Source: Nicoliella lavandulae (GTDB taxonomy: Bacteria; Bacillota; Bacilli; Lactobacillales; Lactobacillaceae). Taken from it: 64,000 nt of DNA. Shown here piece after piece: positions 7,628 to 16,479 of the stretch. The notes below the pieces were generated by a model, which was not told the DNA's origin, ran no database searches, and was given only the letters and a program-made list of their open reading frames with translations. The stretch is taken from the NCBI RefSeq assembly GCF_037546185.1, contig NZ_JAWMWH010000001.1, positions 806,001 to 870,000 on the forward strand. Direction: 5' to 3'. Numbering within the stretch: position 1 is the first letter of the stretch; each line of letters opens with the position of its first letter. The translations under genes and the position numbers were made by a program.

Positions 7628-9448
7628 ATGTGTGGAATTGTTGGAGTAACTGGTAATGATAATGCCGTAAAGTTACTAATCCATGGACTTGAAAAACTTG
7701 AATATCGTGGTTATGATTCAGCTGGAATCTACGTTAATGACCAAGATGGTCACGACTACTTAGTAAAACGGAAGGGTGCCATCTCTGAACTTAAGGCAGC
7801 AATTACCCCAGAAGTACACGGTAGTACTGGAATTGGCCATACTCGTTGGGCTACTCATGGTGGAGTGACTGTTGAAAACGCCCATCCTCAATTTTCTCAA
7901 GATGACCGTTTTTACTTGGTTCACAATGGAGTAATTGAAAACTACAAGGAATTAAAGAAGGATTACCTTTCAGACGTTAAGTTTACTAGTCAAACTGATA
8001 CTGAAGTTGTAGTTCAATTAGTTGATCATTTCGTAGTTAAGGATGGAATGACCACTAAGCAAGCATTCTTAAAGACTTTATCACTATTAAAGGACGGGGC
8101 TTCATATGCGTTCTTATTAATGGATCGGGAACAACCAGATACATTATATGTTGCTAAGAACAAGAGTCCACTATTAATTGGACTTGCTGATGGCTTCAAT
8201 GTCGTTTGTTCTGACTCTGTGGCAATGCTAAACGTTACCCACGACTTTTTGGAACTTAAAGATGGAGAAGTTGTTACCGTTAAACCAAATTCAGTTGATA
8301 TTGAAGACCGGGATGGTAATCACATCGAAAGAAAGCCATTCCACGTTGACACTGACGCTTCCGAAGCTGATAAGGGAATTTACCCATACTACATGCTTAA
8401 GGAAATCAACGAACAACCAAATGTTTTAAGAAAGCTATCTCAAAAGTACCTTTCTGATGATGGTAGTTCTAAAATCGATACGAAGTTATTAGATGCAATG
8501 AAGGCGGCTGATCGACTTTACATTGTGGGAGCTGGAACTAGTTACCATGCTGGATTAGTGGGTAAGAACCTCTTTGAAAAATTAGTAGGAATTCCAACTG
8601 AAGTAGAAGTGGCATCTGAATTTGCTTACGATGACCCATTGTATTCAGAAAAGCCATTCTTCATCTTCCTTAGTCAAAGTGGTGAAACTGCTGATAGTCG
8701 GGTGGTATTACAAAACGTCACTAAGCGTGGCTTCCCAACTCTTACCATCACGAACGTTCAAAACTCAACGCTTTCTCGTGAAGCTGATTACACATTATTA
8801 TTAGATGCTGGTCCAGAAATTTCAGTGGCTTCGACTAAGGCTTATACTGCTCAAATTACTTTAGAAGCCATCCTTGCTAAGTCATTAGGTGAATCATTAG
8901 GCATCAAGCGTGCTGAAGACTTTAACTTAAGACAACAATTAGGATTAGTGGCTACTGGGATGCAAGCAGTGATTGATGAAAAGGATCAAATTGATCAAAT
9001 TTCAAAGGATTACTTTGTTAAGGCTACTAAGGCATTCTACATTGGCCGGGGGATTGACTACTATGTTTCATTAGAAGCTGCTTTGAAGTTGAAAGAAATT
9101 TCATACATCATTGCTGAAGGCTTTGCTTCTGGTGAATTGAAGCATGGAACCATTGCATTGATTGAAAAGGGAACCCCAGTGATTGCAATCGTTACCCAAT
9201 CTAAGACTGCCGGGTTAACACGGAATAACTTAGAAGAAACGAAGTCACGTGGTGCTAAGACATTTACGATTGCAACTGAGGCATTATCAGAAGATGGTGA
9301 TGACATTGTATTGCAAGACGTTGATGAAATGCTCACACCACTATTAAGTGTAGTCCCAGCTCAATTATTAGCTTATTACACTAGTTTGAACAAGGGCTTA
9401 AACGTTGACCGTCCTCGTAACTTAGCTAAGAGTGTTACGGTGGAATAG
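7628..9448 (+). CDS. glmS: Glutamine-fructose-6-phosphate aminotransferase GlmS
   Basis: Cytoplasmic enzyme that makes glucosamine-6-phosphate from fructose-6-phosphate and glutamine, the entry to amino-sugar synthesis. The N-terminal glutaminase domain starts MCGIVGVTG with the nucleophilic Cys right after Met, and shows GHTRWATHG and HNGVIENY. Two SIS domains follow (GAGTSYHAG near residue 300, FLSQSGETADSR near 345), and the C-terminus ends PRNLAKSVTVE. At 606 residues it is full length. Strong AAAAGGGG Shine-Dalgarno site. Two GntR-type candidate operators upstream suggest control by an amino-sugar-responsive repressor; no glmS ribozyme core is seen. Confidence 0.98.
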   Translation: MCGIVGVTGNDNAVKLLIHGLEKLEYRGYDSAGIYVNDQDGHDYLVKRKGAISELKAAITPEVHGSTGIGHTRWATHGGVTVENAHPQFSQDDRFYLVHNGVIENYKELKKDYLSDVKFTSQTDTEVVVQLVDHFVVKDGMTTKQAFLKTLSLLKDGASYAFLLMDREQPDTLYVAKNKSPLLIGLADGFNVVCSDSVAMLNVTHDFLELKDGEVVTVKPNSVDIEDRDGNHIERKPFHVDTDASEADKGIYPYYMLKEINEQPNVLRKLSQKYLSDDGSSKIDTKLLDAMKAADRLYIVGAGTSYHAGLVGKNLFEKLVGIPTEVEVASEFAYDDPLYSEKPFFIFLSQSGETADSRVVLQNVTKRGFPTLTITNVQNSTLSREADYTLLLDAGPEISVASTKAYTAQITLEAILAKSLGESLGIKRAEDFNLRQQLGLVATGMQAVIDEKDQIDQISKDYFVKATKAFYIGRGIDYYVSLEAALKLKEISYIIAEGFASGELKHGTIALIEKGTPVIAIVTQSKTAGLTRNNLEETKSRGAKTFTIATEALSEDGDDIVLQDVDEMLTPLLSVVPAQLLAYYTSLNKGLNVDRPRNLAKSVTVE

Positions 9449-9532
9449 TTAATTAGGGTTCCGTTTGTTACTTATGAATTGAATTGTGCTACACTAATAG
9501 TATTGAACTCGTTATAAAGGTGGTGGCATATA

Positions 9533-9655
9533 ATGAAATTTACTAAGAAGCATAAAGCCCAAAAGAACAGTCAACGTAAACAAGCGACCTGGGAAAAGTT
9601 TAAAAATCAACAAAATAAATTAAATGCCAGTCGCAGAGGCGTTAAACAAAGATAA
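9533..9655 (+). CDS. Small highly basic protein, 40 residues, unknown
   Basis: A short open frame beginning MKFTKKHKAQKNSQRK, with an AAAGGTGG Shine-Dalgarno site about ten bases upstream. Its own intrinsic terminator follows ten bases after the stop, and a promoter-like TTGTGCTACACT stretch lies before it, so it looks like a real monocistronic gene. The product is rich in Lys, Arg and Gln with a single Trp and no hydrophobic segment, which suggests nucleic-acid or ribosome association, but this is only inference from composition. I do not recognise the family. Confidence 0.6.
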   Translation: MKFTKKHKAQKNSQRKQATWEKFKNQQNKLNASRRGVKQR

Positions 9656-9664
9656 ATAATATGT

Positions 9665-9702
9665 AAAAGCGCAAAATTCTTTTGAATTTTGCGCTTTTTT
9701 TA
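9665..9702 (+). terminator. Intrinsic terminator after the 40-residue gene
   Basis: GCGCAAAATTC and GAATTTTGCGC form a perfect stem with a TTTT loop, followed by T7. Confidence 0.92.
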
Positions 9703-9769
9703 AGTCCTTGTAATATGTTTATGGTATTCTATTCACAAAGATTCTATTAAAGGGGAGCCATGAGTAAGT

Positions 9770-11233
9770 ATGTATCATAAATTTAAGGTTGGAATTGGAA
9801 TTGTCTTAACGCTGATTATGACGATTAGTTTAATGGGTCGAATTGATGCCCGTGCTGATTCATCATCTGACTTCGTTAGCCAAATGTCACCAGTGGTGGT
9901 AACGGTTGCTAAAAAGTATAACCTGTATCCATCATTAATGCTGGCACAAGCTGCACTGGAAAGTAGTTATGGACAAAGTTCTTTAGCCACTCAAGGCTAT
10001 AATTATTTCGGAATTAAGGGTAGCTATAATGGACAATCAATAACATTAAAGACAGCTGAGTATAATAGTAGTGGAAGTATTTACTATACAAATGCTAGCT
10101 TTAAAAAATATCCAAATGCGCAGGCGTCATTGGATGACTATGCGCAATTAATCCGAAATGGATTAGTGGGGGCATCTAATTTTTATTCTGGAACATGGAA
10201 GGAAAATACTAAGTCAGTTAATGATGCGGCGACGGCATTGGTCGGTAAATATGCGACTGATCCTAACTATGCGAATAAGTTAATTAGCATTATTAACCAG
10301 TACAATTTAACTAACTTGGATAATGGGATTACAGAACAAAGTAATACGGTTGCGAATGGACAAGCTAATAGCGCTAGCTCAAATGCTAGTTCTAGTAGTA
10401 GCACCACCACTACCACTACTAGTAGTTCCGATTCAGCGGCTACGTCTAATTCATCAAATAACGTTAAGGTTAGCTACTATTTAGGGGATGGTGACGAACA
10501 AGTTGCGTTATCAGGCTCATTTCGTAAACAGGGACTCTTTAGTAAAATTCAAGGGACCACTAGCAATGTTAAGAACTACAATTGGAAAGCTAGCTTAAAA
10601 TCTGGCAGCCCAGTGTATGTTGATAATGTGGGCTATGCTACTGGAAGTACTGGTAAACAAACGTGGTATCGAATTCGCTTTGCTAAGAGTCGTACTGCTA
10701 AAAAGTACTGGGTTAAATCGCAAGCATTATCCTTTCCAAGTGTTAAATACCTTAAATTGAGTACTAGTGTTGATTCAGGACTACTTAGTAAGAAGGTTGC
10801 TTATAATCATATTTACGGTTCTTCGACCCTAGCAAGTAAAATTAACGACCCTGAGATTGCTAACCGGGTTAAATATAATATCAACATGATTGCTTTATCA
10901 GGAAGTAAGAACGATGCAGAAGTTTGGATGCGTTATTCACTCGATAATGGTAGTAACGCCTGGGTTAAGATCAAACATGTTAACGGCATTCAAATGTTGC
11001 CAGTTAGCATAACTAGAAAGATCAGCTCACAGTATAGCCAATACACGCTATATAGTAATCCCCCTCAAAAGGGAGTTAACCAGTCTGCAATTGCTTGGAA
11101 TACGGTTCCAGCTGCTCAAATTTCGAAGGTGAAGGTTAGTTCATTAGCAGTGGATGCTTACGATAAAACAGTCTGGGCAAACATTCAAATTGGCAATCAA
11201 AAATACTGGATCAATAACAACGCACTTTATTAG
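9770..11233 (+). CDS. Secreted N-acetylglucosaminidase autolysin (GH73) with GW/SH3-like C-terminus
   Basis: Peptidoglycan hydrolase exported by an N-terminal signal peptide (cleavage probably after ARA, residue 29). The GH73 glucosaminidase domain covers about residues 34-180 with the catalytic Glu64 in QAALESSYG, then YNYFGIKG and the YPNAQASLDDYAQLI segment. A Ser/Thr-rich linker (about 190-232) leads to a C-terminal region of GW or SH3-like repeats (KAGSPVYVDNVG-like strands, KTWYRIRF, KYWVKSQAL, KYWINNNALY) that would bind the wall or lipoteichoic acid. The ATG at 9770 lies 11 bases after AAAGGGGAG; an out-of-frame ATG at 9761 is ignored. Not in an operon. Confidence 0.88.
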   Translation: MYHKFKVGIGIVLTLIMTISLMGRIDARADSSSDFVSQMSPVVVTVAKKYNLYPSLMLAQAALESSYGQSSLATQGYNYFGIKGSYNGQSITLKTAEYNSSGSIYYTNASFKKYPNAQASLDDYAQLIRNGLVGASNFYSGTWKENTKSVNDAATALVGKYATDPNYANKLISIINQYNLTNLDNGITEQSNTVANGQANSASSNASSSSSTTTTTTSSSDSAATSNSSNNVKVSYYLGDGDEQVALSGSFRKQGLFSKIQGTTSNVKNYNWKASLKSGSPVYVDNVGYATGSTGKQTWYRIRFAKSRTAKKYWVKSQALSFPSVKYLKLSTSVDSGLLSKKVAYNHIYGSSTLASKINDPEIANRVKYNINMIALSGSKNDAEVWMRYSLDNGSNAWVKIKHVNGIQMLPVSITRKISSQYSQYTLYSNPPQKGVNQSAIAWNTVPAAQISKVKVSSLAVDAYDKTVWANIQIGNQKYWINNNALY

Positions 11234-11263
11234 CCGAATAAACTTTCAGATTCTGGTTTTGTT

Positions 11264-11272
11264 TGATATAAT
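11264..11272 (+). promoter_or_regulatory. Extended -10 promoter of tagH
   Basis: TGATATAAT, the same extended -10 as before cdaA, about 50 bases upstream of the gene start. Confidence 0.55.
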
Positions 11273-11323
11273 GTTATTTTGTTGTTATCCAGAAAACGAA
11301 TTTAAAAGTAGGAAGTATTAAAA

Positions 11324-12460
11324 ATGGCAGAAGAACAATACAAGATTAAAGTACAAAATGTAACGAAGGAATATGATTTATTTAAGACCCAAACTGAAAA
11401 GTTGAAGTCTTTCTTCTCAATTAATAATAAGAACGTTCCTCACTTCTGGTCGTTAATGGGCGTTTCATTTACCGTTAAACCTGGGGAAGCCCTTGGAATT
11501 ATTGGGGTGAATGGTTCTGGTAAATCAACCATTTCTAACATTATCTCAGGGATTATTCCACAAACGACCGGTGAAGTTGATGTAAAGGGTGACACTTCGA
11601 TCGTTGCCATCAATTCCGGACTTAAGAAAAACCTAACGGGACGGGAAAACATTCGCTTAAAATCATTGATGCAAGGATTGACCAATTCAGAAATTGATAC
11701 CATGATGGACGACATCATTTCATTTGCTGATATTGGTGACTTTGTCGACCAACCAGTTAAGAGTTACTCTAGTGGGATGAAGTCACGGCTTGGGTTCTCC
11801 ATTGCCGTTCACATCAAGCCTGATATTTTAATTATTGATGAAGCATTGTCTGTTGGGGATGATACTTTCTACCAAAAGTGTGTTGATAAGATTTCTGAAT
11901 TTAGAAATGAAGGCAAGACGATTGTCTTTGTTAGCCACGCTTTAAAACAAGTAGAATTACTTTGTGATCGGGTGGCTTGGATTAACTATGGAAAGCTCAA
12001 GCAAATCGGACCAACTGAAGAAGTAATTAAGGAATATCGTAAATTTACTGCTTGGTTCAAGAAACTAAGTAAAAAGGATAAAAAGAAGTTCGAAACTGAA
12101 CAAAAAGATATCCAAAAGCACTTTGATATTAATAAGTATGAACAATCAGTAATCAAAGCAGAAACAGATGCCCATCCAGACGAAAAAAACGTTGCTAACG
12201 TTGTTAACCATCGATTCTACGGCTCTGTGTTACGTGAAAAAATGTCATGGCTATCAAAAGGCGTTACTGCCTTAGTAGCCTTAGCCATTGTCTTTTTCTG
12301 TTTAGTCAACGTTTCTGGTCATACGGTGACCCACGTGTTTGCAAAACCAGCTAGTTTGTTCAAACCAACTAAGGTCTTAGAAGTTCCAAACAACCGGACG
12401 CATAAGACTAAGATCGTGTATGAAAATAAGACTAAAAAACACCATAAAAAGAGTGAATAG
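11324..12460 (+). CDS. tagH: Teichoic acid export ABC transporter ATPase, TagH type
   Basis: Energises export of wall teichoic acid (or a related polysaccharide) through a TagG-type permease, which is not in the window. The N-terminal ATPase domain shows Walker A GVNGSGKST near residue 66, the signature YSSGMKSRLGFS near 150, Walker B PDILIIDEAL near 166 and the switch His in FVSHAL. The TagH-type start (YDLFKTQTEKLKSFF) is clear. After a charged linker there is a single membrane helix (about 308-328) and a short Lys-rich extracellular tail, as in TagH proteins. Followed after 11 bases by a small gene, probably co-transcribed. Confidence 0.9.
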   Translation: MAEEQYKIKVQNVTKEYDLFKTQTEKLKSFFSINNKNVPHFWSLMGVSFTVKPGEALGIIGVNGSGKSTISNIISGIIPQTTGEVDVKGDTSIVAINSGLKKNLTGRENIRLKSLMQGLTNSEIDTMMDDIISFADIGDFVDQPVKSYSSGMKSRLGFSIAVHIKPDILIIDEALSVGDDTFYQKCVDKISEFRNEGKTIVFVSHALKQVELLCDRVAWINYGKLKQIGPTEEVIKEYRKFTAWFKKLSKKDKKKFETEQKDIQKHFDINKYEQSVIKAETDAHPDEKNVANVVNHRFYGSVLREKMSWLSKGVTALVALAIVFFCLVNVSGHTVTHVFAKPASLFKPTKVLEVPNNRTHKTKIVYENKTKKHHKKSE

Positions 12461-12471
12461 GGGCGACATCC

Positions 12472-12795
12472 ATGGCTGATGATGAATATAAGAGTCACGA
12501 AACCCTAACCCTAATTGAAGAAATTACCCGGTTAGATGGTTCCAAATATATTGAAATTAGCAATATGGTCCAAAACGGCCGCGCTGAATTAGCTGCTGAG
12601 CGTGGTTTAATCAAAGAAGTTCGTATCATTCAATTAAATATCCCACATTCGGTCCATGTGATTAAATACGAAGATTATATTAATCGTAATTACACCATGC
12701 CTGAAGAAAAATTTGATCATTTTGAAGAATGGGCTAAGCCAGAGACGATGCAATCAGAAATTGCAGCAATTTTAAAGGAAAATCATGTGGGTTAA
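12472..12795 (+). CDS. Conserved small protein of unknown function downstream of tagH
   Basis: A soluble acidic protein of 107 residues (MADDEYKSHETLTLIEEITR), alpha/beta by eye, without signal peptide or membrane helix. It starts at ATG with a GGGGCGA Shine-Dalgarno site, 11 bases after tagH, and ends at a tandem terminator, so it is the last gene of the tagH transcript. I do not recognise a domain. Its position suggests a link to envelope polysaccharide export or only shared transcription; neither can be decided from sequence. Confidence 0.7.
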   Translation: MADDEYKSHETLTLIEEITRLDGSKYIEISNMVQNGRAELAAERGLIKEVRIIQLNIPHSVHVIKYEDYINRNYTMPEEKFDHFEEWAKPETMQSEIAAILKENHVG

Positions 12796-12838
12796 ATAAA
12801 ATCACCGCAACTATTACGAGTTGCGGTGATTTTATTTA
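12794..12838 (+). terminator. Long perfect intrinsic terminator after the tagH operon
   Basis: AAATAAAATCACCGCAACT pairs fully with its complement across a 6-base loop. It is bidirectional in form. Confidence 0.92.
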
Positions 12839-12842
12839 GCAT

Positions 12843-12879
12843 AAAAAACCGTTTCGAAATGAATCGAAACGGTTTTTTT
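12843..12879 (+). terminator. Second, tandem intrinsic terminator
   Basis: AAAAAACCGTTTCGA and TCGAAACGGTTTTTT form a perfect stem directly after the first terminator. Confidence 0.92.
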
Positions 12880-12917
12880 GATATGTGTCTGATAAATTAG
12901 TAGCATGTGCGAAAGAG

Positions 12918-12933
12918 AAATAGATATACCAAT
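12918..12933 (+). promoter_or_regulatory. Third copy of the GntR-type candidate operator
   Basis: AAATAGATATACCAAT, identical over 16 bases to the site upstream of glmS, 18 bases before the start of an 18-codon frame with a strong Shine-Dalgarno site. Confidence 0.4.
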
Positions 12934-12951
12934 CATCAGTGAGGTGATACT

Positions 12952-13008
12952 ATGTATCTTTTAAAAAAATTAATCTTTTTTAGAAATGCTTATCAATTAC
13001 AAATATAA
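12952..13008 (+). CDS. Possible 18-residue peptide
   Basis: ATG follows GAGGTGAT at good distance and encodes MYLLKKLIFFRNAYQLQI. It is short, hydrophobic-basic and lies in an otherwise empty interval (12880-13238). The strong ribosome site is the only support; it could also be a leader peptide or chance. No terminator follows it directly, so it may share a transcript with the structured leader of the next gene. Confidence 0.3.
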   Translation: MYLLKKLIFFRNAYQLQI

Positions 13009-13161
13009 TATTACCAAATTGTCCCATAAATATCAAACTAAATTTACAATTTTTTTAAATTATTTTGCTAGCCGTTTAATTTTGCATAACGCTGAGTATC
13101 TAGTTTAAATTAGATATGATATTATTATATTATAGCTGAATATTTATGGTTGGAGCGCGCG

Positions 13162-13217
13162 CTTTCAAGAATGGTCCTGTTTTGGGTTGGCAGGAATTCT
13201 GGAAGTGGGTGTTTTTT
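13162..13217 (+). ncRNA. Structured leader / attenuator-like hairpin before the antiporter gene
   Basis: A 15-bp interrupted helix: CTTTC, AGAAT and TCCTG pair in order with CAGGA, ATTCT and GGAAG, with an A bulge, a GG bulge and an 11-base loop TTTTGGGTTGG. T7 follows at 13211-13217, 21 bases before the ATG, so it could be an attenuator. A GC-rich GGAGCGCGCGC stretch just upstream stands out from AT-rich surroundings. It does not match riboswitch cores that I know. Confidence 0.5.
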
Positions 13218-13238
13218 TGTGTTTATGGGAGGATTTAG

Positions 13239-14393
13239 ATGGCATTTTTATTAGTAATCATCATCATATTAGCGGCTGCGTATTTAATGGGCAATTTAGC
13301 ACAATTAATTAAACTGCCAGCGGTAATTGGGCAATTATTAGCCGGCATTATTATTGGACCGGGGGTGTTAAACTGGGTTCAATCAAGTAGTTCCATTCAG
13401 CACCTAGCTGATTTGGGCGTTATTTGCTTAATGTTTTTAGCCGGATTAAACAGCAATTTAGATCTTTTGAAACGATACTTAACACCTAGTTTAACGATTG
13501 CAGTATTAGGGATTACAATGCCAATGTTATTCATTACCTGGTTAGGATTAATGATTCAGTGGCCACTAAAGGATGCGTTGTTCTTGGGAGTTATTTTTAG
13601 TGCCACTTCGGTTTCAATTACCGTGGCGGTGTTAAGTGAACTAGGTAAATTAAACGGCCGGATTGGAACGATCATTTTAGGGGCAGCCGTTGCTGATGAC
13701 GTCCTAACGGTCATTTTATTAGGGCTAGTCGTTACGTTTACTGGAGAGCGTTTAAACGGCCAAATTACAGCTGGTTTAAATCCGGGGTTGATCTTACTGA
13801 TGCAAGTTAGTTATTTTATCGTTATTTACTTGGTCATGAAAGTGGGCTTAAATCAGCTGTTTAGATTTATCCAACGATTTAAATTCGCATATGCCAATGC
13901 AACGGTCGCCCTGTTGATTGGATTGACGTTTGCATTGATTGCAGAATTAATTGGTTTAAGCGCAATTACAGGCGCCTTTTTTGCAGGATTAATAATTAGT
14001 CGAACTAAGGTGAAGAAAAGCTTAAATCGCCAAATTAGCGCCTTAACGTATCTATTATTGGTGCCAATCTTTTTTATCAGCATTGGGTTAGCCATGAAGT
14101 GGAACGGAATAATTGATCAATGGCCATTGTTTTTAGCTTTAACTGGATTAGCAATTGTAACTAAGTTAGTGGGTGCCGGTCTAGGAAGTAAATTGTTTGG
14201 CTTTAATTGGACGGATAGCCTGATTATTGGGGCTGGAATGGTGTCACGGGGTGAGGTGGCATTGATCGTGGCCCAGATCGTATTTGCTAATCAACTGTTA
14301 AATGTTGATCAGTATTCAGCAATTGTGGGTGCGATCATTGTGACAACGGTGCTGTCACCGCTGATTATAAAACTGAGTTATAGTATCAAATAA
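13239..14393 (+). CDS. Monovalent cation/proton antiporter, CPA2 (Kef/NapA) type
   Basis: Membrane protein with about 12-13 helices exchanging K+ or Na+ for H+. Family marks are PAVIGQLLAGIIIGPGVL near residue 25, the LADLGVICLMFLAGL helix, the paired acidic ion-binding residues of helix 5 in AAVADDVLTVI (near 150) and SAITGAFFAGLI near 240. At 384 residues it is the transport domain only, without the RCK/TrkA_N domain of full KefB/C. The start ATG follows GGGAGGA. Expression may be governed by the hairpin leader directly upstream. Terminator after the gene, shared with convergent kup. Na+ versus K+ preference cannot be read from sequence. Confidence 0.88.
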   Translation: MAFLLVIIIILAAAYLMGNLAQLIKLPAVIGQLLAGIIIGPGVLNWVQSSSSIQHLADLGVICLMFLAGLNSNLDLLKRYLTPSLTIAVLGITMPMLFITWLGLMIQWPLKDALFLGVIFSATSVSITVAVLSELGKLNGRIGTIILGAAVADDVLTVILLGLVVTFTGERLNGQITAGLNPGLILLMQVSYFIVIYLVMKVGLNQLFRFIQRFKFAYANATVALLIGLTFALIAELIGLSAITGAFFAGLIISRTKVKKSLNRQISALTYLLLVPIFFISIGLAMKWNGIIDQWPLFLALTGLAIVTKLVGAGLGSKLFGFNWTDSLIIGAGMVSRGEVALIVAQIVFANQLLNVDQYSAIVGAIIVTTVLSPLIIKLSYSIK

Positions 14394-14397
14394 AATA

Positions 14398-14434
14398 AAA
14401 AAAGCTGTAGCTAGCATCGCTAGTTACAGCTTTT
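14398..14434. terminator. Bidirectional terminator between antiporter and kup
   Basis: AAAAGCTGTAGCTAGC pairs with GCTAGTTACAGCTTTT over a short loop, serving both convergent genes. Confidence 0.9.
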
Positions 14435-14439
14435 CGGGT

Positions 14440-16479
14440 TTAACGAATGTTCTTAGTGGCCCGTGAATGAATTGGGTGTAAGATTCGTTTTTGAACCAAG
14501 TATTGATCATGTTGCATATTAAAGAATAATGGAGATGTTTCTTGAACGGTATTACTGAATTCCAATCCGTACCAAGAAACTGGGGAAGCAGTGATGTTTT
14601 GGAGGAAGATTCTTCCAGAAATCAATTGCTTATCCAATTCAGTGATTTCAGTGTTCAATGCTAAATCGGATGGCCGTTCATTAATGATGATGAACTTAAA
14701 GTCCCCAACGGTCCGGTTCTTAATCGTGGAGTAATGTTGAACTTGCTTTTCAATAATGCCTTGTTCAATCAAATTATTCACGATTTGGTGGAGATAAATA
14801 CTTACCGTTTGTGGTTTTCTGAATCCTAAGTAGAGTTGAACGTCCACTACGTTATCAGTGTCCAACATATCAACGGTATAGTTACTTTCGTATGGTGAAC
14901 TAGTTTCATTCACCGTTACGAACCAATAAACCTTGGCCCGCTTAGGTTCCTTATCTAAGATAGAATATATTGTATTCCGCTTGATTTGGTAATCCTTTTT
15001 AATTTTGGTCATGTATACTAAGTTGGAAGTGTAGTAAGGAATGGTGTTGTCCTTACTTAAAGCACTTAGTTGACCCTTGTAGTCATTAAGGGAGACGTAT
15101 TCACTTTCACGTTCGTAATGATCACGCCGCTTGTTTCCGAAGAACCAGATAATCATGACGTATAGGATAGCCATCATGATTAAGAAGGTTACATACCCAC
15201 CTTTGACGAACTTCACCAAACTAGCGATGAAGAAGATAAATTCAATGATTGCAAAGAAGGATGCAATCGTGTATGCAAATACCCGTTTAATCTTCGATGC
15301 CAAGAATTCGAACAACAGAATTGTCGTTGAAAGCATCGTAATCGTAATTGCTAATCCATATGCTGCTTCCATGTGTTCGGAACTACCGAAGTACCAAACG
15401 ACGAATAGCGTTACAGCACAAAGTAACCAGTTAACGGTGGCAATGTAAATTTGACTCCGGACGTTACTAGGGTGTTTGATAATAAACCGTGGTAAGAACC
15501 GTAGCCCAATTGCTTCATCAACTAACGTATATGACCCAGTGATCAATGCTTGAGAAGCAATGATGGCAGCTAACGTAGCAATAATGATAGCAAATGGCCG
15601 CACTTCACTTGATAACATGGAATAAAATGGATTCACGCTACCAGTTGCGTATGCAGCATCTTTAGCATGGTTGATTACCCATGCCCCTTGACCAAAGTAG
15701 TTTAACATTAATGATAGGTAAACTAATGGCCATGTGAAGTAGATATTTTTCTTCCCAACGTGTCCCATATCGGAATAAAGCGCTTCGGCCCCCGTTGTGG
15801 CAAGGAAAATACTACCTAGAATAAAGATCCCGACTTTATTGCTAGGGCTAAATAATACTTCAAATGCATAGTATGGGTTAATGGCTTTGATAATTGCTGG
15901 GTATTGGAGCAAGTTAATGACCCCAACAACCCCTAAGAAACCGAACCAAACGACCATGATGGGTCCAAATGATTTCCCAATCGTTCCGGTTCCAAAACGT
16001 TGAATTAAGAATAATCCTAGTAACACACACGTGGTAATTACTAATACGTCTGATTGAGAATTACTAAAGTGCAAACCAGCAATGGTTTGGTTCTTTAGCC
16101 CTTCGATTGAGGAGGTAACCGTAACTGCAGGGGTTAAACTCCCATCGGCTAATAAGGCTGCCCCACCAATCAATGCCGGCCAAACTAACCATTTAGCACG
16201 TTTGCGGACCAATGCGTAAAGGGCAAAAATCCCACCTTCGTGGTTGTTATCCGCGCGCATTGTGATCACAACGTATTTAATCGTTGTGATTATCATTAAA
16301 GTCCAGAATATCAAAGAAATAGATCCAATGATATAATCAGGGGTGGTATTAGAAATATGACCTTGATCACCAATAATGGCATTCATTACATATAGTGGTG
16401 ATGTACCAATATCACCGTAAACAATTCCGATGGCGATTAAAACACCCGCCATGGTAAGTTTATTTAAGTTAGCCTTCAT
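14440..16479 (-). CDS. kup: Potassium uptake protein Kup
   Basis: K+/H+ symporter of the KUP/HAK/KT family for low-level potassium uptake. The N-terminus carries the hallmark GIVYGDIGTSPLYV in helix 1, followed by about 12 helices and a cytoplasmic C-terminal domain of about 230 residues. The ATG at 16479 (MKANLNKLTM) is chosen over an upstream in-frame start because GGAGG lies eight bases before it; this gives 679 residues, the usual length. Divergent from the SLC13-like gene. In related bacteria Kup activity is tuned by c-di-AMP, made here by the nearby CdaA. Very sure of family. Confidence 0.96.
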   Translation of the reverse strand: MKANLNKLTMAGVLIAIGIVYGDIGTSPLYVMNAIIGDQGHISNTTPDYIIGSISLIFWTLMIITTIKYVVITMRADNNHEGGIFALYALVRKRAKWLVWPALIGGAALLADGSLTPAVTVTSSIEGLKNQTIAGLHFSNSQSDVLVITTCVLLGLFLIQRFGTGTIGKSFGPIMVVWFGFLGVVGVINLLQYPAIIKAINPYYAFEVLFSPSNKVGIFILGSIFLATTGAEALYSDMGHVGKKNIYFTWPLVYLSLMLNYFGQGAWVINHAKDAAYATGSVNPFYSMLSSEVRPFAIIIATLAAIIASQALITGSYTLVDEAIGLRFLPRFIIKHPSNVRSQIYIATVNWLLCAVTLFVVWYFGSSEHMEAAYGLAITITMLSTTILLFEFLASKIKRVFAYTIASFFAIIEFIFFIASLVKFVKGGYVTFLIMMAILYVMIIWFFGNKRRDHYERESEYVSLNDYKGQLSALSKDNTIPYYTSNLVYMTKIKKDYQIKRNTIYSILDKEPKRAKVYWFVTVNETSSPYESNYTVDMLDTDNVVDVQLYLGFRKPQTVSIYLHQIVNNLIEQGIIEKQVQHYSTIKNRTVGDFKFIIINERPSDLALNTEITELDKQLISGRIFLQNITASPVSWYGLEFSNTVQETSPLFFNMQHDQYLVQKRILHPIHSRATKNIR

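Noticed and set aside
13096..13120. ATCTAGTTTAAATTAGAT dyad as a separate operator
   Set aside because: It is AT-rich and lies in promoter-like DNA; with no comparison available it cannot be told from chance.
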